A stretch of DNA of 64,000 bases from Carallia brachiata (taxonomy: Eukaryota; Streptophyta; Magnoliopsida; Malpighiales; Rhizophoraceae). This document shows, piece by piece, positions 23,036 through 35,662 of this stretch. Each line of letters opens with the position of its first letter. Positions within the stretch are counted from its first letter, which is position 1. The translations under genes were made by a program, and so were the position numbers. The DNA lies in assembly GCA_021464245.1 (NCBI GenBank), contig JADCRB010000090.1:364008-428007 (forward strand). The letters run 5' to 3'. The notes beneath the pieces were generated by a model. The model was given only the letters and a program-made list of their open reading frames with translations. It was not told the DNA's origin and did not search any database.

Positions 23036-25340
23036 AATCTCCCACTTATTTTTTGCTGATGACAGTTTGATGTTCACACAAGCATCAGTTCAGGAAACAA
23101 ATATGTTGAAAGATATATTGGCTATCTATGAAAGGGCATCGAGATGGAAAGTTAACCTGAGCAACATTGAATTGCTGTTTACCAAGAATGTCCAGGATGA
23201 TGTGAGGAAGCCCATACAAGTTGCCTCAGTGTAACAGCAGTGAGGACTCAACAAAAGTACCTGGGACTTCTAATCAATATCAGTTATTGAAAAAGGAAAG
23301 CATTTAGCCCAATCCTGGACAGAATAAGGTGTTAGTCCTGTTGCAACTTAAGAGGCACGGTGAATTGGGTGCGTTTCGATTCAGTCAGTCAGTGACCCAA
23401 CTCCAAAACCTTAGTGAACAATAGTATAAACAAATAATCATAACTGAAAACACAAAAAAAAAAAAAGAGTTTGAGACAGAGAAACGTACACATGGATTTT
23501 ACACTGGTTCAACCCACACTGGGAGCCTACGTCTAGTCCCCAAGGTTCTTCTCTTGAGATTTTCACTATCACCAAAACCTCTTCTTTTGGAGGATAAAGA
23601 TAAATCCTTACAAGTTTCTGACTTTAGATTCCGCAAAGTAAACACAAAAAACACCTTGTTCTTTCGACAACATAAAGTTCACTAGCTTTCATTTAGAGCA
23701 CACATAGGTTTTTTTTTTCTTTTCTTTACACTTTAAATTTCTCTCTTAGCGCAATCTCAAATGCAATGTTAAAGTCTTTATCTCTTCTATAAATGCACAC
23801 CTCTCTAACCCTAAAAGACACACTCTTATAGGAAAGAGAGATAAAACTAGCCGTTGGGTATTAATTCTCTACCATATAGAGAATTATTCCCAATAAGGAA
23901 ACTTGATAGTTACCTATCGTATCTTCAGTGATTAACCGTGTCTCTAGTCTTGTTGGAAATAATTTTTCTGATAGATTGTCATAAATGGAACTTTCCTTCT
24001 TTGCATGAGATCCACCTTAATCTCCATAAATACTTTTCTTAATAGAGAAGTTGGCAGAACTAACAAGATCCTTAGAGAATAATTAGCTCACATTCAAATT
24101 TCATAATAGGATCTTGCCATAATAAGCATGATAATAAATAATATAATTACTATAATAAGCTCAATCATGCATTAATAGAAGAATATATCTATAAAGGCAC
24201 AATAAGTGAATAAGTAAATAATCTATCAATTATGGGGGCACATCCAATATAATACCATGATCCCTAATCTCCACAATCTCCTCCTTTTTGATGATGAGTA
24301 AATACATTGTGAAAATGGAGTACATATTGGCTAAGGAGAGGGTGGAATATAGTGGAGGGAGCTCTTCTTCTAGAAGAACTTTGAAGGCATGAAAAAGATT
24401 GTGAAACACTTTATCTGGAGAGCTCTTAAGGACTTGTTGCCAGTAAATTCAGCTTTAATCTCCCAAGGAAAGAGGATTTATCTGCATTGCTGTTACTATG
24501 GGGTTAAGGATGAGACTGTGAGCCATGTTTTATTCTATTGTGATCGGGCAGTAGGTTTCTGGCTTTTGTTTTGCTGGGAATTCGAACCCATCAACTTTGC
24601 CATGTACCCTTTCATGAATGGCTTGGTGGGATATTTGAAGATAACGACAAGGTGTGTCCAAAAATGGCTTGCATAACGACATGGTCTGTTTGAAACTCTA
24701 GGAATTTATTTATCCACGAATAGGTTTTGAGGCAACTTGAATAGGTGGCTCTATCAGCTATCTTAGTTCTAAAAGAATATAAAAGGATTGAGAATTGTTC
24801 CCCTCAACCATTACACCGGTGATAGCAAAGCATCGACATCTCCGTCCTGTGGGTTATGGTAAGATTAACACTGATGCATCTTGGACAGTTAGCAAGGCCA
24901 GTATCAGGGCTATTTGCAGAGATGAGAGGGAGAAGCCATTGTTTTTATTCTCTGAGTTGTTCTCAGGATGTGGTTGGATAGTAGTGGGGGAGTTGTTGGC
25001 AATAAGAGAAGCGTTGCAGTGGGCAATGGTGGCATCATTGACTTCTCTAATAGTGGAAACTAATTGTTGCCTTACCCAACAGGCCATTTGTAACAAAGAG
25101 CTGTGTTGGACATCAGAGGGAGTTTTAGTTGAAGATATTTGAATGATTTCTTCTCAGATTTAGCATATCTAGTCTGCTTACCTAAGTCATGCATTTAATG
25201 GCGTTGCCCATTCCTTTGCACAATTGTCTGTTATTAGCTACAATGAATCTTTGACTTTTAATTTTTATTTAAACCATGTTTATGAGCTATTGAAAGAGGA
25301 TGTAAAGCGACATTTACATAGAGAAAAAAAAGACATCTTC
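23036..25340 (+). pseudogene. LINE (non-LTR) remnant, copy A
   Basis: Non-LTR retrotransposons encode an RT, a C-terminal zinc-finger region and, in some plant lineages, an RNase H. Here SHLFFADDSLMFTQ (about 23042-23083) is the RT catalytic block and reads on to about 23235. The chain resumes at about 24300 with the zf-RVT-like part (IWRALKDLLPV, DETVSHVLFYCD) and an RNase H-like domain (YGKINTDASW, SLIVETNCCL). Stops and frameshifts interrupt it, the 5' part is missing, and an older LTR-type element splits it. The 3' end near 25340 is A-rich. Confidence 0.75.
23322..24290 (-). mobile_element. LTR-type insertion nested in the LINE, copy A
   Basis: The segment starts TGTTGCAACTTAAGAGG and matches 47660-48480 of copy B, so it predates the duplication. 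At its right end the minus strand reads AAAAAGGAGGAGATTGTGG, which is the polypurine-tract-to-LTR junction typical of Ty1/copia elements. Here it is probably one LTR plus a trace of internal DNA, the rest having been deleted together with part of the LINE. Confidence 0.5.
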
Positions 25341-25817
25341 TTTTTGCTAAAAAAACAAAGCTTAAAAAAAAGATAATAAAATATTCACTTGTTCGTAATT
25401 ATTATATTTTGTTGTGTGCTAATCCTCGCAGACATACTTAAATTGAAATATGATTATTGGATCTTCAGCTAGCGGATAGGGTAGTAGCCAATGTGTACAT
25501 CGTGATTATTTATGCACATGTTTTGTGCTTGGGCTGTGATGGAAGTGATTATGTGCTATGACTATTGGCTAAACTCAAAGTGGCATATTTATATATATTA
25601 TAAATATGATTGGATAGAAGTGTTTGTCCTCGTTATTTCTCTCCCTTTATGTCCGAAATTTTGCATATTGTATATATACATAAATATACAGGTAGTATTT
25701 GATTATGTTTCTAACTTTTATATATATTATAACATTATATTTTACTGTATTATTCTTATTTGATTAAGTCCTTCTCTCACATTGTACATATAATGACTGT
25801 TCACCAAGTGGTTAAAA
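25341..25817. other. Non-coding DNA between LINE and copia element
   Basis: AT-rich, matching 52376-52859 of copy B. No supported gene. Confidence 0.5.
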
Positions 25818-26010
25818 TGTTGAAGAAAATGCTTCAGATATATTTGTAATCTTTTGTTGTATTTATTATCTCTGTTTTTTTCCCATTATCTGGACTGCCA
25901 GTTAGTTTTTGTGGTTCTTATCTGGTGGTTGCCAGCAACTCAAGCTCTATCGTGTATATAAAGTAAGCTTATGTAATTCTGTTTTAACAATGCAATAGAC
26001 AACAATTTCA
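25818..26010 (+). repeat. Copia 5' LTR
   Basis: Matches 27393-27585 (same length, roughly 90% identical by eye) and 52860-53052. Confidence 0.8.
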
Positions 26011-26029
26011 CCTTCTAAAAAAAACATCA

Positions 26030-27240
26030 ATGGCAACTTTCACTCAAGATTCTACTACATTGGTTACTTCTCAAAACCCTATGGCAATCAAAATTCAGAT
26101 TCCCTCTACTTCAATTCTCCAAGCCGTTTCAACAACTACTCATACCTTTGCTGTTAAACTAAATACACAAAATCACTTGGCATAGAAGATATAGTTTGTT
26201 CCTCTTCTAAATTTTCACTAGTTAAATGTCTATATTGATGGCATGTCAAAGGCTTTAGAGAAAAGCATTCCGTCATCTAGCAATTCGACAACAACCATTA
26301 CAAATTTGGAATTTGAAGCTTGGTTCCATCGTCTTAGTTGTTTTTTTCTTCAGTTTGGGTTCAATGTCTCTAAAGTAGACTCTTTTCTATTTATCTATCA
26401 AAATGGTTTGGATGTGTTGTTTCTCTTTTGTTGTGTGGATGATTTGATTATTACAGGTTCCAGTTCAGCTTTGATTGTATAGTTTATTTGTAGAATGTAA
26501 TAAGAATTTTTGGTAAAAGACATAGATGATTTGCATTATTTCCTTGGGACTGAGGTCTCTAAGAGAGCTAATAGACTCTTACTTACTCAATCTCGATATA
26601 TATCAGATATTCTTCAACGAGCTGGAATGGAAGCATGTAAGCCATGTTACCCGTCAATGGTCACTCATCCTCTATTATGCAAAGTTGCTGGACAACCCTT
26701 CACTCAAGGTGATTTGTATTGGAAAATTGTTGGAGCTCTGTAGTATCTTCAATTGACGTGTCCGAATATCTCCTTTGTAGTTAATTGTTTGTGCCAATAC
26801 ATGCATCAACCATGTGAGGACCATTGTACTGCTGTTAAACGAGTTTTAGGGCATCTTTGTGGCACACAAGATTTCAGCATCTATATTTCAAGGTCATTCT
26901 CTCTTCATTTACAGTGTTTTAGTGATAGTGATTGGGCTAGGTATCCTGATGACCAATGCTCTACCAATGCATATGGCTCCTACCTTGGAAATTCTTTGGC
27001 CTCGTGGATATCTAAGAAGCAACCAACGATTGTTGGATCGTCTACTGAAAATGAATATAAGGCCCTAGCAAATGCAACTACAGAACTCATATGGGTTCAG
27101 TCTCTTTTGTGTAAAATTGGAGTTCCTTCAAAAAGTCGCCGAGTACTTTGATGCAATAATATTGGTGCAATATATTTGTTTGCAAATCCAATGTTTCATA
27201 CACTTACAAAGCATATTGAAATTGATTATCATTTTTTTGC
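26030..27240 (+). pseudogene. Copia gag start joined to RT and RNase H
   Basis: From the ATG at 26030 a gag-like start is read (MATFTQDSTT; FAVKLNTQNHLA) with a stop at 26182-26184. After LEFEAWFHR the sequence passes straight into RT: CCVDDLIITGSS is the catalytic block, followed by [10 protein letters not shown] and [13 protein letters not shown]. RNase H words (SDSDWARYPDD, KKQPTIVGSSTENEYKAL) end near 27100. Protease, integrase and the N-terminal RT are deleted, apparently at an AW-coding microhomology. Several stops are present. Confidence 0.75.
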
Positions 27241-27392
27241 GTGAGCTAGTAGCCAATGGGACTCTACAAATACATTTTTGTTCCCAAAAGACCAAGTTAC
27301 AGATATCTTCACCAAGGTGTTACGTGCTGCTCGCTTTCAATTCTTGCGCAACAAGTTGAAGCTTTGGCAACAACCAACAGCTTGCCGAGGGA

Positions 27393-27585
27393 TGTTGTAG
27401 ATGATGCTTCAGTTATATTTGTAATATTTTGTTGTATTTGTTATCTCTGTTTTCTTCCCTTTATCTGGATTGCTAGTTAGCTTCTGTGGTCCTTATCTGG
27501 TGGTTGGCAACAACTCAGGCTCCATCGTGTATATAGAGCAGGCTTATGTAATTCTGTTTTAGCAATATAATACACAACAATTTCA
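27393..27585 (+). repeat. Copia 3' LTR
   Basis: Starts TGTTGTAGATGATGC and ends ACAACAATTTCA, a copy of the left LTR. Confidence 0.8.
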
Positions 27586-27672
27586 CATATGTTCTCGCTT
27601 TCCCACAATACTCATCCCATAATTTTTAACATTTTTCGGCCAACTACTGATAAACGTGATCATCCTTCAATG

Positions 27673-28094
27673 TGTTGGTTAATATTATATTAGTATTACC
27701 ATTGGACTCTAGGCTAAACATCCTAGCCTATGGTGTTTGTAATAAGTGCAGTCTATCAATGCTTATAAGGTTATGAGAGTGTTTAAGGAAATGAGGTTGC
27801 ACATTAACCAACAGTTTAAGTTTTTGGTATGATGACAAGTGCTTGATGTTAATGATTGGTATCAGAGCGAGGTCATGGGTTCATTTCCCAAAGGTACCAC
27901 TAAGGGGGTGACTGTTGGTTAATATTATATAAGTGTCACTTTTGAAATCTGGGTCTAAGACACAACCCATAGCGCTTGTAATGAGTATAGCCCTTCAATA
28001 CTTGATGCGGCTTTGAAAATGTTTAATGAAATAAAGTTATACCTCAACTAACAGCTTAAACTTTTGATGTGATAACAAATGCTTGATTCTAACA
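27673..28094 (+). mobile_element. TRIM (terminal-repeat retrotransposon in miniature)
   Basis: Two 182-bp direct repeats (27673-27854 and 27913-28094), each starting TGTTGGTTAATATTATAT, enclose only 58 bp. The internal DNA starts with TGGTATCAGAGC (27857-27868), the standard primer-binding site for initiator methionine tRNA, and ends with a purine-rich CTAAGGGGGTGA next to the second repeat. There is no coding capacity. The target duplication is not clear (CAATG versus CGACG), and the repeats differ by about a quarter, so it is old. Confidence 0.85.
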
Positions 28095-28440
28095 CGACGT
28101 TCTTGGATTCTTAGTAGAGATTTCAAGTATTGCCTTGCAATTTAAGTTGTTTTTTCTCATCCTTAAAGCTCCGCTAGACTTTTTGTCTTTCTAATCATGT
28201 GATTGAGAACCTTAATGGTATTTCTTATTATTTTGGGTTGTGAATAGAAGACTTAGACTTACAGACGATTTGAGTTTATGGATTTGGTAGACAATAGGTT
28301 CATTTACATGGTTGTAAATATTATAATTTCTAATCCGCTTTAGGGCTTGGGTTGTTATTAATTTTCAAGTTCGCATTACCTTTGGCAGGTTAGTTATCTC
28401 GAATAACATGCTAGTCACGGCCTCTGTTTCTTACTTTTAA
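28095..28440. other. Intergenic DNA
   Basis: Nothing recognised. Lies between the TRIM and the gene-less copy of the C flanks. Confidence 0.4.
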
Positions 28441-30060
28441 TTTTGCTCTCCATCATTTTCTTTTCTGTTGCCATCTTTTCCCTCTGCTTTCCGATTCGAA
28501 CACAGCGCAATCCTACTTTTTTGCAAAAAAATACAATTTCTATGCATCATTTGTATCACGGAAAATATTCATTTCCCTTTTACACAGCAAAGAATAAAAA
28601 TACAACTTTTAGTGCAGACTGACCCAACAATCACACTTTAAATCTTGCACCAAAAAAAAAAAACAGTATTTTCCATGTTCTACAAAATTAATTCAACATG
28701 GGTACCTTTATTTCCGGCCACTATCATCATCATTTGGAAAATTTGCAAGCCAATGCCTGCTGGTCACAGCCTTCTTATTATCACGACTGGGGAAAATCGG
28801 TCAATAGACTTTGCAATCTTCGTGGCAATGGTCCAACTCCAAGTCCAGCAGTATCGTGTGCCCCACCATAAAATCGCGAATCTTCGAGCAACCATCCATA
28901 TGCTTCACGCTTGACAAATCGCAGGTTTAAATTTACCTCAACAGCATTATTTATATATAGACTTTTATCTTTGGAAGACTCTAGGTTCAAAATTTATATT
29001 TTTATTTCAAAAGAATTTATTTTTAATCCTAAAAAAGGAATATGGTATATGAAAATAAGAAATACTACTATCATTATATGACTCACCGACTATGGCCTCT
29101 GTGTAAGCTTCATGTAACACTAATTATGTCTCATATTATTTTCTATGAATTTACTAAGCTTATCTTAAAAAAAATGTAAGCGTCATGTAACACTAATTAT
29201 GTCTCATTTTACCGATTCTGTTCAAGACCGTTGCATTGTGTCTCTTTTGAACTGTTGCCTTCCCCAATCTCATATAGAGGGATATGTATAATTTCAGTCC
29301 TAAATCTTTAGTCTTTTTACGTTTAAGTTTTAAATTTTTTTAATGTTTCATTTGAATTTTAAACATTTTAATTTCTTACTAAATCAGTCTTTTAGTTTAC
29401 AAAAAGTAGTCAATCCGTTAATAAATGAGTTTAAAATAATGAAAATTATTTAAAAAAAGTTAAATACACAAATTAAATATTTTTTTTATTAACAAAATTT
29501 TTTTCATCAACAAAATATGCACATTAAATATTTTTTTAATCAACAAATATACGAATTAAATAGGTAATATGCATTTTTTTGTAGAAAAATATTCAATTCA
29601 TGTATTTAATCTTTTTTTAAATAATTTTTTGTAAGGTTGAAATTATTTTTTAATAGATTGATCACTCTTAGTCAACAAAGAGACTGATATAGTAGAACAT
29701 CAAAAGGTTTAGAACTCAAATTAAATGTCAAAAAAATTTAGAATTCAAATGTAAAAAAATCTAAAGGTTTAAAACCTAAAATATGCATATCCCCTTATAT
29801 AGACACGTTTTTTTTTTTTTTTCATTTGGAAGAGTAAAAAGTTTCGGAGGTGACAATATAAAATTTTTGGTTCGCCATGTGAATATACCTAATCATGTTT
29901 GTTATGATAATCCGGTATTGCAAAAGATGATTCGAATAAATAAAGAAGGCATTGAGCTGTCTCGCATTCCATAAGGAAGCACTTTGAAGCCGCGAACGCC
30001 TTACGTATATTTTAAAAGAAGTAGAAGCAACGTAATTAGCATCAATCATCACTCCAGATA
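28440..30060. repeat. Gene-less relic copy of the gene C flanks
   Basis: 28510-28930 matches 55090-55500, the DNA upstream of gene C (words ACCTTTATTTC, TTTGCAATCTTCGTGGCAAT, CGTGTGCCCCACCA). 29085-30010 matches 63465-63880, downstream of gene C (TGTTCAAGACC, AGAGTAAAAAGTTTCGGAG, GGAAGCACTTTGAAGC). The interval 28930-29085 holds no trace of the two exons. A peptide gene copy has therefore been lost here, or never came along. Short frames in the conserved parts are not kept between the two copies. Confidence 0.7.
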
Positions 30061-30642
30061 ATAGTTTGATAATAATTTAACGTATTTTCTTTACGTTAGA
30101 CTTGGGTTCAAGTACAATGACTACACTTTAGAGGCAATACTTCATTTGACTGTCAATTTGACTATGCACGCACAATTTTAGTTCAATACTTGTTAACATT
30201 GTAATCGAATTAGAGGAGGCTACTAAAGTCTAACACTGCTCGGAGTGGTGGGTTCACCCAATAGGGATGGTTAAATAAAGATAGCAATAGGTAATTTTTG
30301 AACTCAATTCATATGTACGATAACCAACATACCGATGATACACTGTTTTTTAATGTTAAAAAAAAATTGGCATCAATCATCTTTTTTGGCTCTTACTATT
30401 CTTACTTAGGCACATTATTTGTGGAGTATAATATATACATAATCTTATACTATATTAATTTATTTGATTTTGTGTTAAAAAATTATTTTACTAAAAAATT
30501 TAAATTTTTAGTAAGGTGTAATCATGTATCATATATTAATGACTAGCAAAGTGGTCAAAAATCTAGAAATTCATAGCTACCGTATTGACTATTCCACATT
30601 TGCTTTAATTGACTTCTCTTTTTTTGTTTTTTTTTTTGTCAT
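30061..30642. other. Intergenic DNA before copy B
   Basis: AT-rich, no supported gene. Similarity to copy A starts at about 30643. Confidence 0.5.
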
Positions 30643-30999
30643 TGCGAGATTATTTGCATACATGATCAAATTTTTGTCATTTTGTGGTGTTAGAAGGATC
30701 TGAGCACATTTTCTTCAAACCCATTTAATACTGTGATAGCTCATTACTGATTATTATGTCACTGTTTAAAAGAAAAGACTCTCTCTTTAGTTACAGGAAT
30801 CTTCCTGCTGGAGCGCGTGGCTCCTTACAATACCCTGCGCAGTGAGGTAAAGAAAAATGAAGTCAAGCCTTGCTTTCCTGTCCACATATTTTGAGATGAA
30901 GTCGTCCCAGTCAATTAACTATCTCACCTCCACTGCACTGTCAAAAAAAAATAATAATAAATAAATAAATAAAAAATAAAAAACCAACACCCTGTACCC

Positions 31000-31009
31000 T
31001 ATAAAAATA
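31000..31009 (+). promoter_or_regulatory. TATA box of peptide gene B
   Basis: TATAAAAATA, 75 bp before the start codon, as in copy A. Confidence 0.7.
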
Positions 31010-31074
31010 AGACATGTTGAATGCAGTGTACCAATTCATGTGATACACTCCACACTATCCATACGCATTGCGGA

Positions 31075-31536
31075 ATGGGAGACGCGAGTTTTGTTTCAAT
31101 TGCTAAATGCTGTTGCTCTTTCTTCATCCTGTTCATCCTCATATCATCGTCAACGTGCTTCGCTTCTTCAAGAAAAATGGCTCATACCATCACAAGACAT
31201 AACCTAGGTAATGTATTTGTGGTGTGGGGGTGGGGTTGTTAACATGTACAATAAACAATAGCGTGTAGTACGTACAGGGGGATGGGGATGGGGGAGGCAG
31301 GGTTCGAACCTCTGCCTTCCCTGTGAGCATAAAGCCTTCACGGCTGTAAATAGAGGTGGTCAAAATTGTCATTTGATTGTAATAGTCGTTTATGAATTGT
31401 TTGATTGGTATTGATCATTGTTACAGATGATTATCGACGTGGAGATAAGCAAGGAAATATTCATATTGATGGATATGTAGGCGCAAGCCGTTCCGGTCAT
31501 GGAGGCAGTGGTTTTCCTGGCGGTGGTAACCCATGA
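31075..31536 (+). CDS. Small secreted peptide precursor, copy B (two exons)
   Basis: Exon 1 is 31075-31207 and exon 2 is 31427-31536, with a 219-bp GT-AG intron in phase 1; the product is 80 residues. A signal peptide (FFILFILISSSTCFA) precedes a basic linker, then DDYRRGDKQGNIHIDGYV and a Gly-rich tail ending GFPGGGNP. Compared with gene A the tail is four residues longer. Replacements cluster in the tail and N-terminus, while the DDYRRGD..GNIHIDGYVG block is nearly unchanged, which hints that this block or its border with the tail matters. Family unassigned. TATA box 75 bp upstream. Confidence 0.75.
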
Positions 31537-32247
31537 CTTAAACTTTAAGGTTTGAAGGGATCGAACTAACTATATGATTAATTAGGAAGTCGCATTTGAT
31601 TAATAAGAATATATAATTTATTGATGGTTCTAAGGACCACAAGAGCTCCAATTATGTAAAATCAACTATTGATAAATTTTGAAGCTCAAAATTTTTATAC
31701 GAGAAATTCCAGCAAAATTGATAGATGGAAAAGCTATTATACACACCTGGGGAAAAAAAAAAAAACAAATATGTTATAATTAGGAAGCTGATTATTGCCT
31801 AGCTCCCTGCATCATAGGATTTCTATTTGAAACAGTAAACTCTCATAATCATTGCCTGCTGAATTACGATTACAAGTTTCTGGTTAATTTCAAAACTTCT
31901 ATGCTTGTTCATTCCACTTGTAATAAGATTCTTCTGCTATCAAAAAAAGTATTAAAAATTCATATGGTTAATCAGGAAATAAAAACAAGAAAAAAATAAA
32001 TATGGGAAGAAAAAGTAACAGTTTACTCAATATAAACTGCTCATCACTAGGCATTGTGGTCCTCCTCTTATCCCAACAGGCCTCACAATTGCAACAACAT
32101 TAATTATATCTACCTCAGAGTATAGTTTTCTATTTTATCTTGTTAATTATTTTGTGTGATGTCTTCGAAGAATGTCATTTCTTTTCAATATGGGGTGAGT
32201 TTGATTTTTTTGTTCTTCTGGTAAAAACTTTTAAATGGTTGTTACAG

Positions 32248-32324
32248 GTGATGATTCAAGCGAAGATAACATTTGTGGGAACTTATATAGAAGGCCCCAG
32301 GGCAATATTGTAATAGGAAGCTAA
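32248..32324 (+). other. Candidate alternative terminal exon of peptide gene B
   Basis: Same length (77 nt), phase and stop as 9309-9385, behind the acceptor TTACAG. It would start GDDSSEDN and end RRPQGNIVIGS. Relative to copy A it has about six base changes, most of them changing residues, so strong purifying selection is not evident. Confidence 0.5.
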
Positions 32325-35300
32325 TGGAAGTATTTGGTGCTTTAATATCATTAGTATTAAAGAGCTTAGATGCATGATCATTGTATCTAGACCACATGTG
32401 TGTACTGTTCCCTTCGTTGCGTCCCATTTCACGTGAAATGTCGTGTATAATAAACAATAAAATGACAGAGACTAAATAATGTGTTGTCTGCTACCATTTG
32501 TCGTAATTAAAACTCCTACAGTAATTAGAGCAAGCACTCATTATATGGGAAATGAAGTAAAGCCAAGATCTTGAATTTAATTTGATAAAGCTAATCATAC
32601 TTTGGCATTAGTTGTGTTGTTAAGTTTTTTCGGTCCATGCGCTTATACATTAAACTTTTCATATTACACATGAACAAAATCTGGTGAAGCACAACGTTAT
32701 TGAACTGAGATTCATCTTGTCGTCGACTAGATGAGATGATGGTTTCTTGAATATTGGTGTTGGGAGCTAAACAAAATTGTTTTAATGACAACAAATTAAT
32801 TTAAATGGAAGTATTCTCTAAATTAACAATCAATTAAGGCAATATACCATCTGCGGAATATTAGAAAAATAAGTCGCTGGACAAAATCTTGCTCGGGTGA
32901 AATCCTTTTATTCATGAATTAAGAAATTTTAGGCAAGCAAGATAAGATAAATGTTTGGCATCCCACTGGTACGTGTGTCTGACATGCAAAAATGTCTATA
33001 ATATTTTGGAATTTTCTAACTCAATGTGAGAGAAAACAAAAAAAAAATTATGTGGGACAGAATTAAAATGAAAAAAAATTTGATAATTCTATAATATTTT
33101 GGAATTTTCTAATTCAATGTGCCCAAAATCTGCATTATTGCTATTTCTACAGTTAGCGCAAAAAAGTCAATAAATCTGAATTTTATAACTGCAACTTCCT
33201 TTGAAATATTTTATTAGAAAATATGAATAACAATTGAAGAAAATAAGTAAAAAGAAAAATATCACAAAGGATATTGGGTGTACATCAGTAAACCATAATT
33301 CAAAAAATACTTGTGAAATTTTTATGAGAACATTTAACAAAAAAAAAATTATTTCTTAATTAATTTTCTAATCTAGTGGAGCCAAAAATTAATTTTGAGT
33401 GGAGACAAATATAAAAACTCATATAATATCTTTCTCAGATCTTGGATTCTATGGAGGCAATTTCTCCTAGTCCACAAAACATAGATAGATCCGCTCATGG
33501 TTTATGCATCGTGCAAGTGGGTCTAGCCAATAGTCATAAACCACCTTCCTTGTGATTTCAAAGATTGCTCACTGTTTAGTCCCAAAATTTCCTTGACCTT
33601 AGTTGACACGTTACTTAAGCGGTCTGATTAAGATTCTCGTTGATCCAAAGCAAGATAGTCAACACTGTTATGGCTATGTATACACTCGTCGCGCAATGCA
33701 CAAAAGTCACGCAGTTAATTTAATTTTTTATCTATTTTTTAAAATATTAATATATTTTTCACGATTTAACGATTTAAATCTTGTATGCAAATTTTATGAA
33801 GACTTTTGTGTACACTATATAATTTTCTCCTTTTGAAAAAATTTGGTTACATCATACTTACTAAGTCTGATCGCATCGGACTGATCGAATGTGGTATTGT
33901 AACGTAAGTATTTTTTGGTTTTTTTTTTAGGGATAAAATTTAAGGTTAGTGTGACCAAGAAAATTTTTTTAAGGATTTATCTGAACGCTGGTATAAACAT
34001 TGAGGATGTATTTTAGTATTGTAAGGGGGAATTCAAAATTATTCCCAGAGTACAAAAGCATACTTTTGAAGCTAACAGATAACATGCTTTTATTACAATT
34101 AGTTTGAACATTCTATTAAAATTTATTAATTTTGTATTTAAATTTTAGTAAATCTATTCTTCCTTCATCGTTTTTCAACTTCTCTTGTAACAAAAAAATA
34201 AAAGCTAAGAGGTGGCAAAGAACGACAAACTTGGAGCAAAAGCATGAGCTGCTAGATGCTTTATCGTGCATCTGAATTAATTAATCAAACTGCTAAATTT
34301 TGCAGGATTCCCATATGAATTCTCGATACGTCTCCAAAACTTTTGCCAACTTTTCGTGCCCTAAGTCATTAAGGTACAAATTTATTTTCTTTTTCTTTGT
34401 TTTTTTCCTTGAACTTCTAGGAGCATATTAGTCATAGCTAGCTTTTAAATCAGATCTAAACCAGCGCTCCTAAATCAGAAGCCAATCCAAAATACTGTAT
34501 ATCGTAGGGCCAAAACCCTCCTACATGGTGAGTGTTGGTCCCTTGCACTTCCCAGTGAAGTCTTTGTCAGAAAACTGAATGAAAGATGCTACTTTGAAAA
34601 GTATTAACACTTTCATTTCCACTATTTAGTTATCTTGTGGCCCACTATAGACATTAGCATGAGCAACGACTTTATTTCAAGTAGAGTTGTCCATGTTGCA
34701 CACTAGTGGGTCATGAGGAAAGACACGCATTGACTTGGAATTAATTGTCGATCGTCATCATCCCTCTAAACAATACCTTATCATTTTCTAATGAGGCCCG
34801 GTTTTAGTGGGTTCCCAACCAACATTATGTTTGACAAAAGGAAAGAGGGAGAGAAAAGTGAGGACAAAAGAGGCGATTGTTATATTTGGAAGACTTTGAC
34901 AGTTAAGAGAGAAAATTGTTTGATTCTCTTCTTCTTTTTGTTTTTTTTTTTTGTGTGTCTTTGATTTTCTTTTTCTTTATTGGCTCCCCAAATCTTTGAG
35001 AGAAAATGTGTTAGTTTTCCTACCACTGTCTTTTATTGAATGGTTCTATGACTCCTATTGTATATATAAATTAAGTACTTATATGATGCAAGTAAAATTA
35101 ATATTTTTATACATATTATTTTTCTTCAACTCTCTTTTCATCATTTTTTAAACAAGAAAATTTTAATGCTTTTTTCCCTTTCATTACTTTTTCTCAAAAT
35201 TAGAAAGGATGGATGTAATATTTGACAAAAATAATCATATTATTATTATTAAAATTGTATTCTTTTTTTATTTATAAAGAAGATGGTTGTCCATCATTGA

Positions 35301-35662
35301 AGAGGGGATAGGTGAGGGAGGCATATACCTTCTACCATTTCAACTAAAAAGGACCCTTGTTAAAATTGTAATTAAAATTAAAGAGAAATATATTATAAGA
35401 AAAAAAATTTGATTGGTTAGAATAAACTTTTATAGTGCACTTCACCATACAAGATTAACCCTTATTATTTTTTTAATCTTCTTTTTCCTTTCTTGTTTTT
35501 TTCCTCCTTATCGATGGTTTAACCATTTTATTCCTAGCTCTGCGTTTTTTTCTCCATCTTTTCCAATGACACATCTCTTGATTATCCTTCATCTCTTCCA
35601 TGGTAGACAATATCACTTTTCCTACTTTTACAAATCAAGCACCAAAAGTTTCTTAATCTTCT
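32325..35662. other. Non-coding part of copy B
   Basis: Matches copy A 9386-10160 and 19131-21606. Contains the empty Tat-1 site. No supported gene. Confidence 0.55.

Larger units (their letters stand above)
7822..26112. repeat. Segmental duplication, copy A
   Basis: This block matches 30643-53150 in the same order and orientation: upstream DNA, peptide gene, downstream exon, non-coding DNA, LINE remnant with nested element, then the left LTR and gag start of a copia element. Hand comparison of two stretches gives about 8-9% mismatch. Without the 9-kb Tat-1 insertion the copy is about 9.3 kb. The left edge is sharp at GCGAGATTATTT (about 7823). The right edge falls where copy B stops matching inside the copia gag start. 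Confidence 0.85.
25818..27585 (+). mobile_element. Deleted Ty1/copia element
   Basis: Two 193-bp LTRs (25818-26010 and 27393-27585), each starting TGTTG and ending TTTCA, enclose only about 1.4 kb. I could not find a clear target duplication or a standard primer-binding site. Copy B holds only the left LTR and the first part of gag, ending at the duplication edge, so the insertion predates the duplication. Confidence 0.8.

Noticed and set aside
23322..24290. Treating this segment as unique intron-like DNA in a functional gene
   Set aside because: It matches an LTR-type repeat in copy B and carries a copia-like polypurine junction; the surrounding LINE is dead.
28645..28914. Short frame in conserved DNA also present at 55.25-55.5 kb
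   Set aside because: The reading frame differs between the two copies and both are broken by indels, so the conservation is from duplication.
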